The notes under the pieces are model-generated. The model was not told the DNA's origin. It saw only the letters and a list, made by a program, of their open reading frames with translations, and did no database searches. 13,405 nt of DNA from NCBI GenBank assembly GCA_910579145.1, contig CAJTTQ010000070.1:1-13405 (forward strand), given 5' to 3'. Both the position numbers and the translations under genes were made by a program. Of the stretch, positions 7,705 through 13,405 are shown piece by piece. This DNA comes from an uncultured Eubacterium sp. (GTDB taxonomy: Bacteria > Bacillota > Clostridia > Lachnospirales > Lachnospiraceae). Position 1 is the first letter of the stretch. Every line of letters begins with the position of its first letter.

Positions 7705-9071
7705 AAATCGCGCGCTATGTCATCATCCTCATCTTTGGATTGTATACATTTTATTCATTCCGCGCGTTTGTCGGAAAAAATAAGGAGCGGCAGAACCGGG
7801 TTTTTGCGGTACAAAGGACGCTGACCGTTCTTCTTCATACAGTCATGAGTGCGCTTCTCATCATGGAACACATGACGCTTACGTACGTGTTTTTGTGGGC
7901 GGCACAGCTTGTGTTCTATTTTGTGTTTATCAAAGTATACCAGGCGTGTTATAAAGGTCTTTCCAAACTCGTACTGAACAATATGATGATGTGCATGATG
8001 GTCGGGTTTGTTATGCTGGGGCGGCTTTCTTCCGACTACGCGGTTCATCAGATCATTTTGGCGGCTGCCGCGATGGTCGTCTGCCTGTTTGTTCCCCTTG
8101 TGATCGAAAAGTTTACGATCTGGGAACGCCTCGGATGGTACTATGCGATCGCCGGTGTTTTATTTCTTCTCCTCGTTTTTGTCATCGGCGTGGAAAAGTA
8201 CGGTTCCCGCAACTGGATCCGCCTCGCGGGGATCACCGTCCAGCCATCCGAATTCGTGAAAATCTTTTTCGTATTTTTTATTTCGTCTTTGCTGGCAAAA
8301 AGTACGAAGTTCAAAGATGTTGTGCTCATTACGTGCGCGGCGGCGGTCCATGTCGTCATCCTCGTGGTGGAAAAGGATCTGGGAGCGGCGCTCATTTATT
8401 TTATTACCTATATCATGGTGCTTTACGTCGCCACGATGAACGTCGCCTATCTGGGGGCGGGCCTCGCCGGCGGCACGATCGCCGCGGTTGCGGCGTACCG
8501 CCTGTTTGCCCATGTGAGGACCCGGGTGTACGCCTGGCAGGATCCGTGGGGAACGATCCAAAACGAGGGGTACCAGGTCGCCAGATCGCTGTTTGCGATC
8601 GGAACCGGCGGTTTTATCGGTATGGGGCTTGGCAAAGGACTCCCTGACAGCGTTCCCGTCGTGGAGAGCGATTTCATTTTTGCCGCCATTTCGGAAGAAC
8701 TCGGCGGCGTGTTTGCCATCTGCCTCATCATGGTGTATCTGAGCAGCTATATCATGTTTGTCAATATTGCAATGAAAATGAAAAAACAGTTTTATAAGCT
8801 GACCGCGTTCGGTCTGAGCGTTGTCTTTATCTTTCAGGTATTTTTGTGCGTCGGCGGCGTGACGAAATTCATCCCTTCGACCGGCGTCACGCTCCCGCTC
8901 ATCAGCTATGGCGGAAGTTCTATCATGACAACGATCATTATATTCAGCATCATCCAGGGGATGTATGTGCTGAATGGAAGAGAGGTGGAAGACATTGGGG
9001 AAGAAGAGCGAAGGAGAGGAAAAAAAGAGAAACCGAAAAAGGCTGGGAAGAGGAATCAAAGAAAGGCTTGA
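7686..9071 (+). CDS. FtsW/RodA/SpoVE-family SEDS peptidoglycan glycosyltransferase
   Basis: SEDS proteins polymerise lipid II into glycan strands in the cytoplasmic membrane, working with a class B PBP. The 461-residue product is mostly hydrophobic and has the family signatures: S-R-N-W-I-R-L-A with Q-P-S-E-F-V-K, E-K-D231-L-G-A-A, the V-E-S-D329-F-I-F-A block with the aspartate that corresponds to the catalytic residue of RodA/FtsW, and T-G-V-T-L-P-L-I-S-Y-G-G-S-S. It is longer than the usual 360-410: about 95 residues with some three extra hydrophobic segments precede the canonical part, and a Lys/Arg/Glu-rich tail of about 30 residues ends the protein. The ATG lies 19 nt inside the U32 gene, with an AAAGG about 9 nt ahead. 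The class B PBP follows directly, so this is a SEDS-PBP pair. Whether it acts in division, elongation or sporulation is not shown; the link to zapA favours division. Confidence 0.93.
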   Translation: MELFIVEIARYVIILIFGLYTFYSFRAFVGKNKERQNRVFAVQRTLTVLLHTVMSALLIMEHMTLTYVFLWAAQLVFYFVFIKVYQACYKGLSKLVLNNMMMCMMVGFVMLGRLSSDYAVHQIILAAAAMVVCLFVPLVIEKFTIWERLGWYYAIAGVLFLLLVFVIGVEKYGSRNWIRLAGITVQPSEFVKIFFVFFISSLLAKSTKFKDVVLITCAAAVHVVILVVEKDLGAALIYFITYIMVLYVATMNVAYLGAGLAGGTIAAVAAYRLFAHVRTRVYAWQDPWGTIQNEGYQVARSLFAIGTGGFIGMGLGKGLPDSVPVVESDFIFAAISEELGGVFAICLIMVYLSSYIMFVNIAMKMKKQFYKLTAFGLSVVFIFQVFLCVGGVTKFIPSTGVTLPLISYGGSSIMTTIIIFSIIQGMYVLNGREVEDIGEEERRRGKKEKPKKAGKRNQRKA

Positions 9072-9090
9072 GACTAGGAAGCGTGACCAG

Positions 9091-10545
9091 ATGGAGGATG
9101 AGCCGGGCATGGATTTGAAAGCAGAACACAGGCGGAGCAGACAGATGAACTGGGAAATGGCGACGGTGACCTATCTGTTCATGCTCCTCTTTGTGCTGAT
9201 GGCCGGGTATGTGATCTGGTTTCTGTCCGGCGATACGGATCTTATTTTGAACAATCCGCAAAATAAGCGTCAGGATCTTCTAGCTGAACGGGTCAAAAAA
9301 GGGAGTATCCTGTCTGACCGCGGAAAGGTGCTGGCGGAGACGGTGACGGATGACGACGGCAAAGAAAGGCGGAGCTATCCGTACAGCGGACTGTTCGCCC
9401 ACACGGTCGGCCGCACGTCCCAGGGCAGGACGGGCCTGGAAGCATCGGAAGGTTATACGATGCTCACGACGGCGGTCCATCCGATGACGGGCATCCTCAA
9501 TGAGTTTAAGGGCGAGAAAAACCCGGGCAATAACGTCGTGACGACGCTGAATGTAAAACTTTCCCAGATAGCGAGCGACGCACTCGGCAGCCAACGCGGG
9601 GCGGTCGTCGTGATGGAACCGGAAACGGGAAAGATACTGGCAATGGTGTCGAAGCCGACCTATAATCCAAATACGATCGATTTCATGTGGGAGAAACTGC
9701 TCGATGAATCCGAGGACAGCTCGCCGCTTTACAACCGGGCGACGCAGGGCCTGTACCCGCCCGGCTCCACGTTTAAACTGTACACATTATTGGAATATAT
9801 AAGGGAAAATGAAAATTACGATTCGTTTCAGTACACATGCAAAGGAAAGATCGGGAAAGGAAAAGACGCGATCAAGTGCTACGGAAATGAAGTCCACGGA
9901 AAGATCGGACTCTCCCGTGCCTTTGCCAAGTCCTGTAACGCTGCCTTTGCCCAGATCGGCGCCGGCCTCGACGCGTCAAAGTGGACGAGCCTCTGCGATT
10001 CCTTCTATTATAATAAACCGCTGCCGATCGACAAGCTCGAGCAAAAGAGCGCGGCGTTCGAGGCGTCAGGGGCGGCTGGTACCGGTGACATCATGCAGAT
10101 GGCGATCGGGCAGGGTACGACACTGACAACACCGCTGCAAAATATCTTACTCGTGTCCGCCGCCGTCAACGGAGGAACGCTGATGAAACCATATCTCGTA
10201 GACCGCATCGAGGACACGTCGGGAAACGAGATCAAACACTTTGATCCCCAGCCGGCAGCCACGCCACTCACCGAACAGGAGGCGAAACTGTTAAAACGCT
10301 ATATGAGGGAAACCGTAGAAAGCGGGACCGCAACCGCCCTGGGTTCATCGAACTACCGCGCCGGCGGAAAGACCGGCTCCGCCCAGTTCAAAGAGGGATC
10401 CACCGATTCCCACGCGTGGTTTGTCGGTTACGCGCAGAAAGGGGAAAAGAGCCTGGCCGTCAGTATCGTGGTGGAAGGAGCCGGGACGGGGAGCGCTTAT
10501 GCGGTGCCGATTGCACGGAAGGTGTTTGATGGGTATTATTCGTGA
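9091..10545 (+). CDS. Class B penicillin-binding protein (transpeptidase), PbpA-like
   Basis: This enzyme cross-links peptidoglycan by DD-transpeptidation outside the membrane. With the start at 9091 it has 484 residues: a single membrane anchor at about 22-46, the R-V-K-K-G-S-I-L-S-D-R-G motif of the short pedestal, and a transpeptidase domain with S226-T-F-K229 (active serine), S281-C-N283 and K427-T-G429. All catalytic residues are present. The pedestal is small and there is no PASTA domain, so it resembles PbpA more than PBP2b or SpoVD. The start is uncertain: ATG 9091 has AGGAAG 9 nt ahead and leaves a 19-nt gap after the SEDS gene; TTG 8995 has AGGTGG at 7 nt; ATG 8974 has no visible site and would overlap the SEDS gene by 98 nt. 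All are in frame, and the extra residues would be a very charged cytoplasmic tail. It is last in the zapA operon; no good terminator follows. Confidence 0.92.
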   Translation: MEDEPGMDLKAEHRRSRQMNWEMATVTYLFMLLFVLMAGYVIWFLSGDTDLILNNPQNKRQDLLAERVKKGSILSDRGKVLAETVTDDDGKERRSYPYSGLFAHTVGRTSQGRTGLEASEGYTMLTTAVHPMTGILNEFKGEKNPGNNVVTTLNVKLSQIASDALGSQRGAVVVMEPETGKILAMVSKPTYNPNTIDFMWEKLLDESEDSSPLYNRATQGLYPPGSTFKLYTLLEYIRENENYDSFQYTCKGKIGKGKDAIKCYGNEVHGKIGLSRAFAKSCNAAFAQIGAGLDASKWTSLCDSFYYNKPLPIDKLEQKSAAFEASGAAGTGDIMQMAIGQGTTLTTPLQNILLVSAAVNGGTLMKPYLVDRIEDTSGNEIKHFDPQPAATPLTEQEAKLLKRYMRETVESGTATALGSSNYRAGGKTGSAQFKEGSTDSHAWFVGYAQKGEKSLAVSIVVEGAGTGSAYAVPIARKVFDGYYS

Positions 10546-10771
10546 GGGGGGGCGCAGGCTGCGCCGGGTATGGTATTGGACGAAGGAAGGCCTGATTTAG
10601 GAATGTATTATTAATTATAGTATAAAAGAATAGCGGGAATAAGCATGTTTTTTAGTTTTCTTGATCCCAAGGTTACTAGATTCGAATAAATTATCCGAAA
10701 GTAGATGTATAAGAAGTAATAATTATCCAATACTCATATTACAAAGAGAGCAAGAAAGGAGAATATATTCA
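10546..10771 (+). other. AT-rich intergenic region upstream of an orphan gene
   Basis: The first bases hold a 6-bp GC hairpin (GGCGCA, GGC loop, TGCGCC at 10551-10565) after the PBP stop; it lacks a T-run, so I do not call it a terminator. From about 10600 the DNA becomes markedly AT-rich with several -10-like strings (TATTAT at 10606, TATAGT at 10616, TATAAA at 10621) but no matching -35. A promoter for the orphan gene probably lies here, but I cannot pick one. Confidence 0.4.
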
Positions 10772-11029
10772 ATGAGCGAACAGGATATGACAGATCTGGT
10801 GTATATTTGCGATGCCTACGATGCAATAAATGCCGCACTATTTGGTGAAAAGCTGACATTAGGATTTCACGAGGGAAATTTCGGTGCACTGAGCAGAGTC
10901 TTTGACCTGATCCAAAGAAATGTACCTGAGAACTTACAGTCAGATGATTATGAAGCGATGTACAACATACTAAAAAACACTTCAATCCCTCCAGAAGAAC
11001 GAGCAAAAATGCTATTATCTAATTACTAA
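10772..11029 (+). CDS. Hypothetical protein, 85 residues, acidic
   Basis: I do not recognise this protein. It is small, acidic and likely all-helical and cytoplasmic: no signal peptide, no membrane segment, no cysteine pair beyond a single C11. The sequence reads like two or three amphipathic helices: M-T-D-L-V-Y-I-C-D-A-Y-D-A-I-N-A at 6-21, then A-L-S-R-V-F-D-L-I-Q-R-N, then Y-E-A-M-Y-N-I-L-K-N, and a final E-E-R-A-K-M-L-L-S. The ATG at 10772 follows AAAGGAG (10755-10761) by 10 nt, and coding character begins there; an in-frame TTG at 10661 would add 37 residues with no ribosome site and unlikely composition. The gene is more AT-rich than the genes on either side and sits alone between the PBP operon and a large palindrome. 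That isolation suggests either a strain-variable gene or a small lineage-specific one. Real gene probable, function unknown. Confidence 0.6.
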   Translation: MSEQDMTDLVYICDAYDAINAALFGEKLTLGFHEGNFGALSRVFDLIQRNVPENLQSDDYEAMYNILKNTSIPPEERAKMLLSNY

Positions 11030-11081
11030 ATAAAACCCCAACCAAAGAATCAAAGTGGGATCCCCCATCCACCCCCTAGCC

Positions 11082-11233
11082 GAAAAAGCAGCAAACTCCC
11101 GGCTTCTGTTTCTGTGAGACCCCTTATAAATGCGTCGGTTCTTAGGCTGCGTTGCCTTAGCACCGCTACGCATTTATGAGCGAGAGCGAGGGGGCGAACA
11201 GGAACAGAAGCCGGGAGTAGGCGTAACTTTTTC
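11082..11233. repeat. 152-bp imperfect palindrome between convergent genes
   Basis: The outer ends are GAAAAAG (11082-11088) and its complement CTTTTTC (11227-11233). Inside, ACTCCCGGCTTCTGTT (11095-11110) pairs perfectly with 11203-11218 and continues through a G-U, then CTGT with ACAG. After an internal loop in which CCCC (11120-11123) can meet GGGG (11191-11194), ATAAATGCGT (11126-11135) pairs perfectly with 11168-11177, and CGGT (11136-11139) with ACCG (11162-11165). The apex is a small AGGC/GCCT hairpin. It lies 53 nt after a plus-strand stop and about 10 nt after the minus-strand permease stop, so it probably acts as a bidirectional terminator. Its size and layered symmetry also fit a MITE-like or REP-like mobile repeat. 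Confidence 0.75.
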
Positions 11234-11242
11234 TACTTCACA

Positions 11243-12040
11243 TCACAACAAATTCAACTTCTTCTTCCACATATAATTCGATAAAAAGAACATTGCGACT
11301 GACATGCCCAGACTTAAACCAATCGTCAGCAAGTATACGGGCAGCTGTTCGTTCATCAGGTCAGCCTGTATAGCTGCTTCATTCATCTGTGTTTCTACCT
11401 CGGAAAAGAGATCCATCGTCTTGATCATAAACGGGATCAGCGCGATAATGCTTATGATCTGCTGGACGGTGTAAATGGCCGCGTAAAAACCGATCGAAGC
11501 GATGACGCGGTGGTCACGCACGAGCTGGCTCAAACAGACAGCGGTGAAGATCATCAGAATATTCGCGGCAAAGCCGAAGACCATTGTGAGGATCTGCCAA
11601 ATGATGGTTTCGTTCTCAGAGAAGAAGTACGTGAAATCGGCCTGGCCATCCGTTACGCATTCGATAAAGATCAAAAAGGATGCAATCCATAAAAGCGAGG
11701 TCAGTACCGTCCATAAGAACGTGACGATAAACTTGGCAAACAGAATGGTTTTCGTATCAGCCGGTACAGTAAATGTAAGGTACGCTTCCCTTGTGGCGGT
11801 CGTCCGGTAGAACCGCAGGGAGAGGAAAATATACGGTGATACGAATACGAAGATATAGCTGAGCACGACAATGATAATTCCCAAACCCAGGGCAATCTCG
11901 AGAATGGGATTATTGTTGTAATTACGCATGACCTGTGAGCCTATGCAGGCAAGGGTAGTGATGAGTGTGAGCCCGATGTAGATGGGCAGGAATGTACGGT
12001 ATGTGGCTTTGAATTCATGTTTCATTAATTTTGTTAACAT
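11243..12040 (-). CDS. ABC transporter permease (ABC-2-like)
   Basis: The 265-residue integral membrane protein has about six hydrophobic segments (near 17-37, 50-78, 105-128, 148-172, 182-206 and 237-258) and an N-terminal cytoplasmic M-L-T-K-L-M-K-H-E-F-K start typical of ABC-2 exporter permeases. It has no recognisable catalytic site of its own. It should form the membrane part of an exporter with the ATPase encoded directly upstream. The ATG overlaps the end of the ATPase gene by 7 nt (ATGTTAA), and GGGAGG lies just ahead of it, so the two are translationally coupled. In the related ytrABCDEF operon of Bacillus subtilis, such transporters respond to cell wall antibiotics; a similar role here is inference. 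The gene ends about 10 nt from the large palindrome that may terminate the operon. Confidence 0.88.
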   Translation of the reverse strand: MLTKLMKHEFKATYRTFLPIYIGLTLITTLACIGSQVMRNYNNNPILEIALGLGIIIVVLSYIFVFVSPYIFLSLRFYRTTATREAYLTFTVPADTKTILFAKFIVTFLWTVLTSLLWIASFLIFIECVTDGQADFTYFFSENETIIWQILTMVFGFAANILMIFTAVCLSQLVRDHRVIASIGFYAAIYTVQQIISIIALIPFMIKTMDLFSEVETQMNEAAIQADLMNEQLPVYLLTIGLSLGMSVAMFFLSNYMWKKKLNLL

Positions 12041-12729
12041 TTGAACACCTCCCTGAAAAGTGCGTCTACGGATTTGTTTTCTTTTTCGCGGATCTCATCG
12101 GCGCTCGCGTGGAGACGGACCTGGCCGTCCTGGAGGAAAATGACTTCGTCAAGCACATTTTCTACGTCGGCGATGAGATGGGTCGAAATGATGACGGTGG
12201 AATCTTCACAGTAATTTCCAACGATCGTATTTAGGATATAATCCCTCGTGGCGGGGTCGACGCCGCCGATCGGTTCGTCAAGACAGTACAGGTTTGCCTT
12301 CCGGCTCATCGCCAGCACGAGCTGAACTTTTTCGAGCGTTCCTTTTGACATGTGGGCGAGTTTCATATCGGTCGAGAGATTAAGGTTATTTAACATGTAG
12401 ACCGCTTTTTCGGAATCAAAGTCGTCGAAGAAGTCGGAAAAATACGCGAGCAGTTCCGAGACTTTCATCCATTTTGGAAAATAGTTGCTGTCAGGGAGAT
12501 AGGAAACATGCTGTTTTGTTATGACACCTGGTTCGTACCCCCCGATCGTGATCTGGCCGCTCGTCGGGACGAGCAGTCCGTTCAGTAGTTTGAGCAGCGT
12601 CGTTTTCCCGCTCCCGTTCGGGCCGAGAAGGCCGATGATCTTGCCGCACTCGAGGGAAAGGTTTACATCCTGAAGGGCAACGCGGCCGCCAAATTTTTTG
12701 GACAGTCCTTTTGTTTCTAATATTATCAT
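12034..12729 (-). CDS. ABC transporter ATP-binding protein (YtrB-like)
   Basis: This 231-residue cytoplasmic ATPase powers the permease downstream. It has Walker A G36-P-N-G-S-G-K42-T-T, a signature at 128-132 that reads S-K-G-T-L instead of L-S-G-G-Q, Walker B L-Y-C-L-D151-E152-P, the D-loop G-G-V-D158, and the H-loop I-S-T-H. At the Q-loop, where glutamine usually stands, the sequence is Y-L-P-D80. The degenerate signature and P-D or P-E Q-loop are common in exporters of the YtrB and related types, so I expect activity. I chose the ATG at 12729 because GGAGG lies 8 nt ahead of it; an in-frame ATG at 12744 would add five residues and place that site inside the gene. The GntR gene ends 35 nt upstream and the permease overlaps downstream, giving one operon. 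Confidence 0.93.
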   Translation of the reverse strand: MIILETKGLSKKFGGRVALQDVNLSLECGKIIGLLGPNGSGKTTLLKLLNGLLVPTSGQITIGGYEPGVITKQHVSYLPDSNYFPKWMKVSELLAYFSDFFDDFDSEKAVYMLNNLNLSTDMKLAHMSKGTLEKVQLVLAMSRKANLYCLDEPIGGVDPATRDYILNTIVGNYCEDSTVIISTHLIADVENVLDEVIFLQDGQVRLHASADEIREKENKSVDALFREVFKC

Positions 12730-12764
12730 AAAATAATCCTCCATCTATAAAATGAAATGAATGG

Positions 12765-13139
12765 TTACGGTGTGTCACAGGAATCCCAGTGCGAGCGGAT
12801 GAACTCCATCGGTTCGTCACCGGCCATGCCGAGCTGTTTTAGTTCCCGTTTGAGCCGGCCCAGTTTGGAGAGCGCAAGTTCTTCCCGCATGGATCCGATC
12901 ATAGAAGCGTTTCCTGTAATCCGTCTTCCGTTCGTCCTCTCAGTAATGAGAAGACCTTCCCGTTCCAGTTCAGAAAGCGCCCGCTGCATCGTATTTGGAT
13001 TTACGTTAGCGGCCAGGGCGAGATCCCGGACGGTTGGAAATTGCTGGCCTGGTTCGTATTCGCCGGAAAGGATCAACAGCTTTATGTGTTCGATCAGTTG
13101 GATATACAGGGGTCTGTCATTCGTCAGTTCCCATATCAT
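12765..13139 (-). CDS. GntR-family transcriptional regulator, YtrA subfamily
   Basis: The 124-residue DNA-binding protein has an N-terminal winged helix of GntR type: P-L-Y-I-Q-L-I-E-H-I-K near residue 10, G-E-Y-E-P-G-Q-Q-F-P-T-V-R-D-L-A (about 26-41), the recognition helix N-V-N-P-N-T-M-Q-R-A-L-S-E-L-E (45-59), and the wing G-L-L-I-T-E-R-T-N-G-R. What follows is only about 50 residues, two helices used for dimerisation, and no effector-binding domain; that short form defines the YtrA subfamily. Such regulators usually repress their own operon with an ABC exporter, which is exactly the layout here. AAGGAGG lies about 7 nt ahead of the ATG. A promoter and a palindrome over its start point lie immediately upstream. 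Inducer unknown; wall-active compounds are a reasonable guess from B. subtilis YtrA. Confidence 0.92.
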   Translation of the reverse strand: MIWELTNDRPLYIQLIEHIKLLILSGEYEPGQQFPTVRDLALAANVNPNTMQRALSELEREGLLITERTNGRRITGNASMIGSMREELALSKLGRLKRELKQLGMAGDEPMEFIRSHWDSCDTP

Positions 13140-13179
13140 GTCTCAGCCTCCTTTCTAAGAAGATGTATGATTGACTCAA

Positions 13180-13199
13180 TGTATTAAGTTCTTGATACA
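13180..13199 (-). promoter_or_regulatory. Putative GntR/YtrA operator over the transcription start
   Basis: TGTATTAAG (13180-13188), two central bases TT, and CTTGATACA (13191-13199) form a 20-bp palindrome with arms matching at 8 of 9 positions. It begins directly after the -10 element of the minus-strand promoter and covers the expected start near 13193. Binding there would block transcription, as expected for autorepression by the GntR protein encoded 41 nt downstream. The link to that protein is inferred from position. Confidence 0.65.
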
Positions 13200-13228
13200 A
13201 TAATACAGCAAAAAAATGTATTTGTCAA
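13200..13228 (-). promoter_or_regulatory. Sigma-A promoter of the gntR-ABC operon
   Basis: On the minus strand, a perfect -35 TTGACA (13228 to 13223), a 17-bp spacer with seven T in a row, and a -10 TATTAT (13205 to 13200; five of six bases match). Transcription should begin near 13193, about 54 nt before the GntR start codon. Confidence 0.8.
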
Positions 13229-13236
13229 CACAAAAT

Positions 13237-13256
13237 TGTTCTGTCTTAACAGAACA
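13237..13256. promoter_or_regulatory. Perfect palindrome upstream of the -35, possible second operator
   Basis: TGTTCTGT and ACAGAACA are perfect 8-bp arms around a CTTA centre. The site lies 8 bp upstream of the -35 of the gntR operon. The arms differ from the 13180 palindrome except for the outer TGT/ACA, so it may bind another regulator. As RNA it could also form a short hairpin, but there is no T-run. Confidence 0.4.
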
Positions 13257-13329
13257 TAGGTAACATGTTATATTTTTGAAAATGATGGATGGTTTTGCAG
13301 GAATTACCTGCATCATAAAGGAAAGAAAA
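13257..13329. other. Short non-coding stretch before the right repeat
   Basis: No reading frame of note. The only structure seen is a 6-bp hairpin, TGCAGG (13296-13301) with CCTGCA (13307-13312), without a T-run on either strand. Function not apparent. Confidence 0.4.
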
Positions 13330-13405
13330 TAGAGATGAGCAAAACGCACTAATTCAATAGCGGGGTTTGGCAGTTAGCCTTTGTGTATTCTGAATATAGG
13401 TTTTT
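13330..13405 (-). repeat. Right copy of 76-bp terminal inverted repeat
   Basis: Exact reverse complement of 2-77. The first two bases are TA, then GAGATGAGC, reading toward the window end; the rest continues out of the window. Because the two copies face outward with the same inner edge, the larger element they belong to lies outside the window on both sides. Confidence 0.9.

Noticed and set aside
8160..9110. Long minus-strand open frame (316 codons) opposite the SEDS gene
   Set aside because: The translation is rich in H, R, D and N without hydrophobic core or known motif, and lies opposite a well-supported membrane protein whose codon bias creates such frames.
10551..10565. GC hairpin after the PBP gene as terminator
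   Set aside because: The stem is only 6 bp and is followed by GGGTATGG rather than a T-run.
1..13405. tRNA, rRNA, CRISPR arrays, toxin-antitoxin or phage modules
   Set aside because: I looked on both strands and found no cloverleaf, no regularly spaced direct repeats and no recognisable genes of these classes.

Overview
This window looks like a piece of a Gram-positive, low-to-mid GC Firmicutes genome, most likely class Clostridia and probably family Lachnospiraceae. Pointers are the strong AGGAGG-type ribosome binding sites, the order zapA, U32 peptidase, FtsW/RodA-type polymerase, short class B penicillin-binding protein, the YtrA-type GntR regulator with its ABC exporter, and a Na/Pi symporter fused to a PhoU domain. 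The family-level call is inference from gene content only.

Layout from left to right. Positions 2-77 and 13330-13405 are perfect inverted copies of one 76-bp sequence, so the window begins and ends in the same repeated element in opposite orientation. A short, unrecognised and probably 5'-truncated reading frame follows the left copy and ends in a clear rho-independent terminator (540-585). From an extended -10 promoter at 617-625 starts a long plus-strand series: PhoU-fused Na/Pi cotransporter, HAD hydrolase, exported SGNH hydrolase, second HAD hydrolase. A good sigma-A promoter inside the end of the second HAD gene (4820-4848) then serves zapA, a U32 peptidase-family protein, an FtsW/RodA/SpoVE-type SEDS glycosyltransferase and a class B penicillin-binding protein. 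The last four are packed with a 2-nt gap, a 19-nt overlap and a 19-nt gap (or an overlap, depending on the PBP start), so they are almost certainly co-transcribed. ZapA supports the FtsZ ring, and the SEDS/PBP pair polymerises and cross-links septal or lateral peptidoglycan; the U32 protein carries the four-cysteine motif of Fe-S U32 enzymes that hydroxylate RNA or ubiquinone precursors.

From 10546 to 11242 the composition changes: an AT-rich leader, an 85-residue orphan protein, and a 152-bp imperfect palindrome at the point where plus-strand and minus-strand genes converge. The minus strand then carries a compact three-gene operon read from right to left: GntR/YtrA regulator, ABC ATPase, ABC permease. 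Its promoter (-35 TTGACA, 17 bp, -10 TATTAT) is followed immediately by a near-perfect 20-bp palindrome lying over the expected transcription start, a textbook position for an autorepressor site, and a second perfect palindrome lies just upstream of the -35.

Most of the window is ordinary chromosomal housekeeping DNA. I found no tRNA, rRNA, CRISPR array, complete transposase or phage gene. The points most worth a second look are the terminal inverted repeats, the 152-bp palindrome, the operator pair of the GntR operon and the association of a U32 enzyme with the cell wall genes. I see no convincing evidence of a wholly new system.
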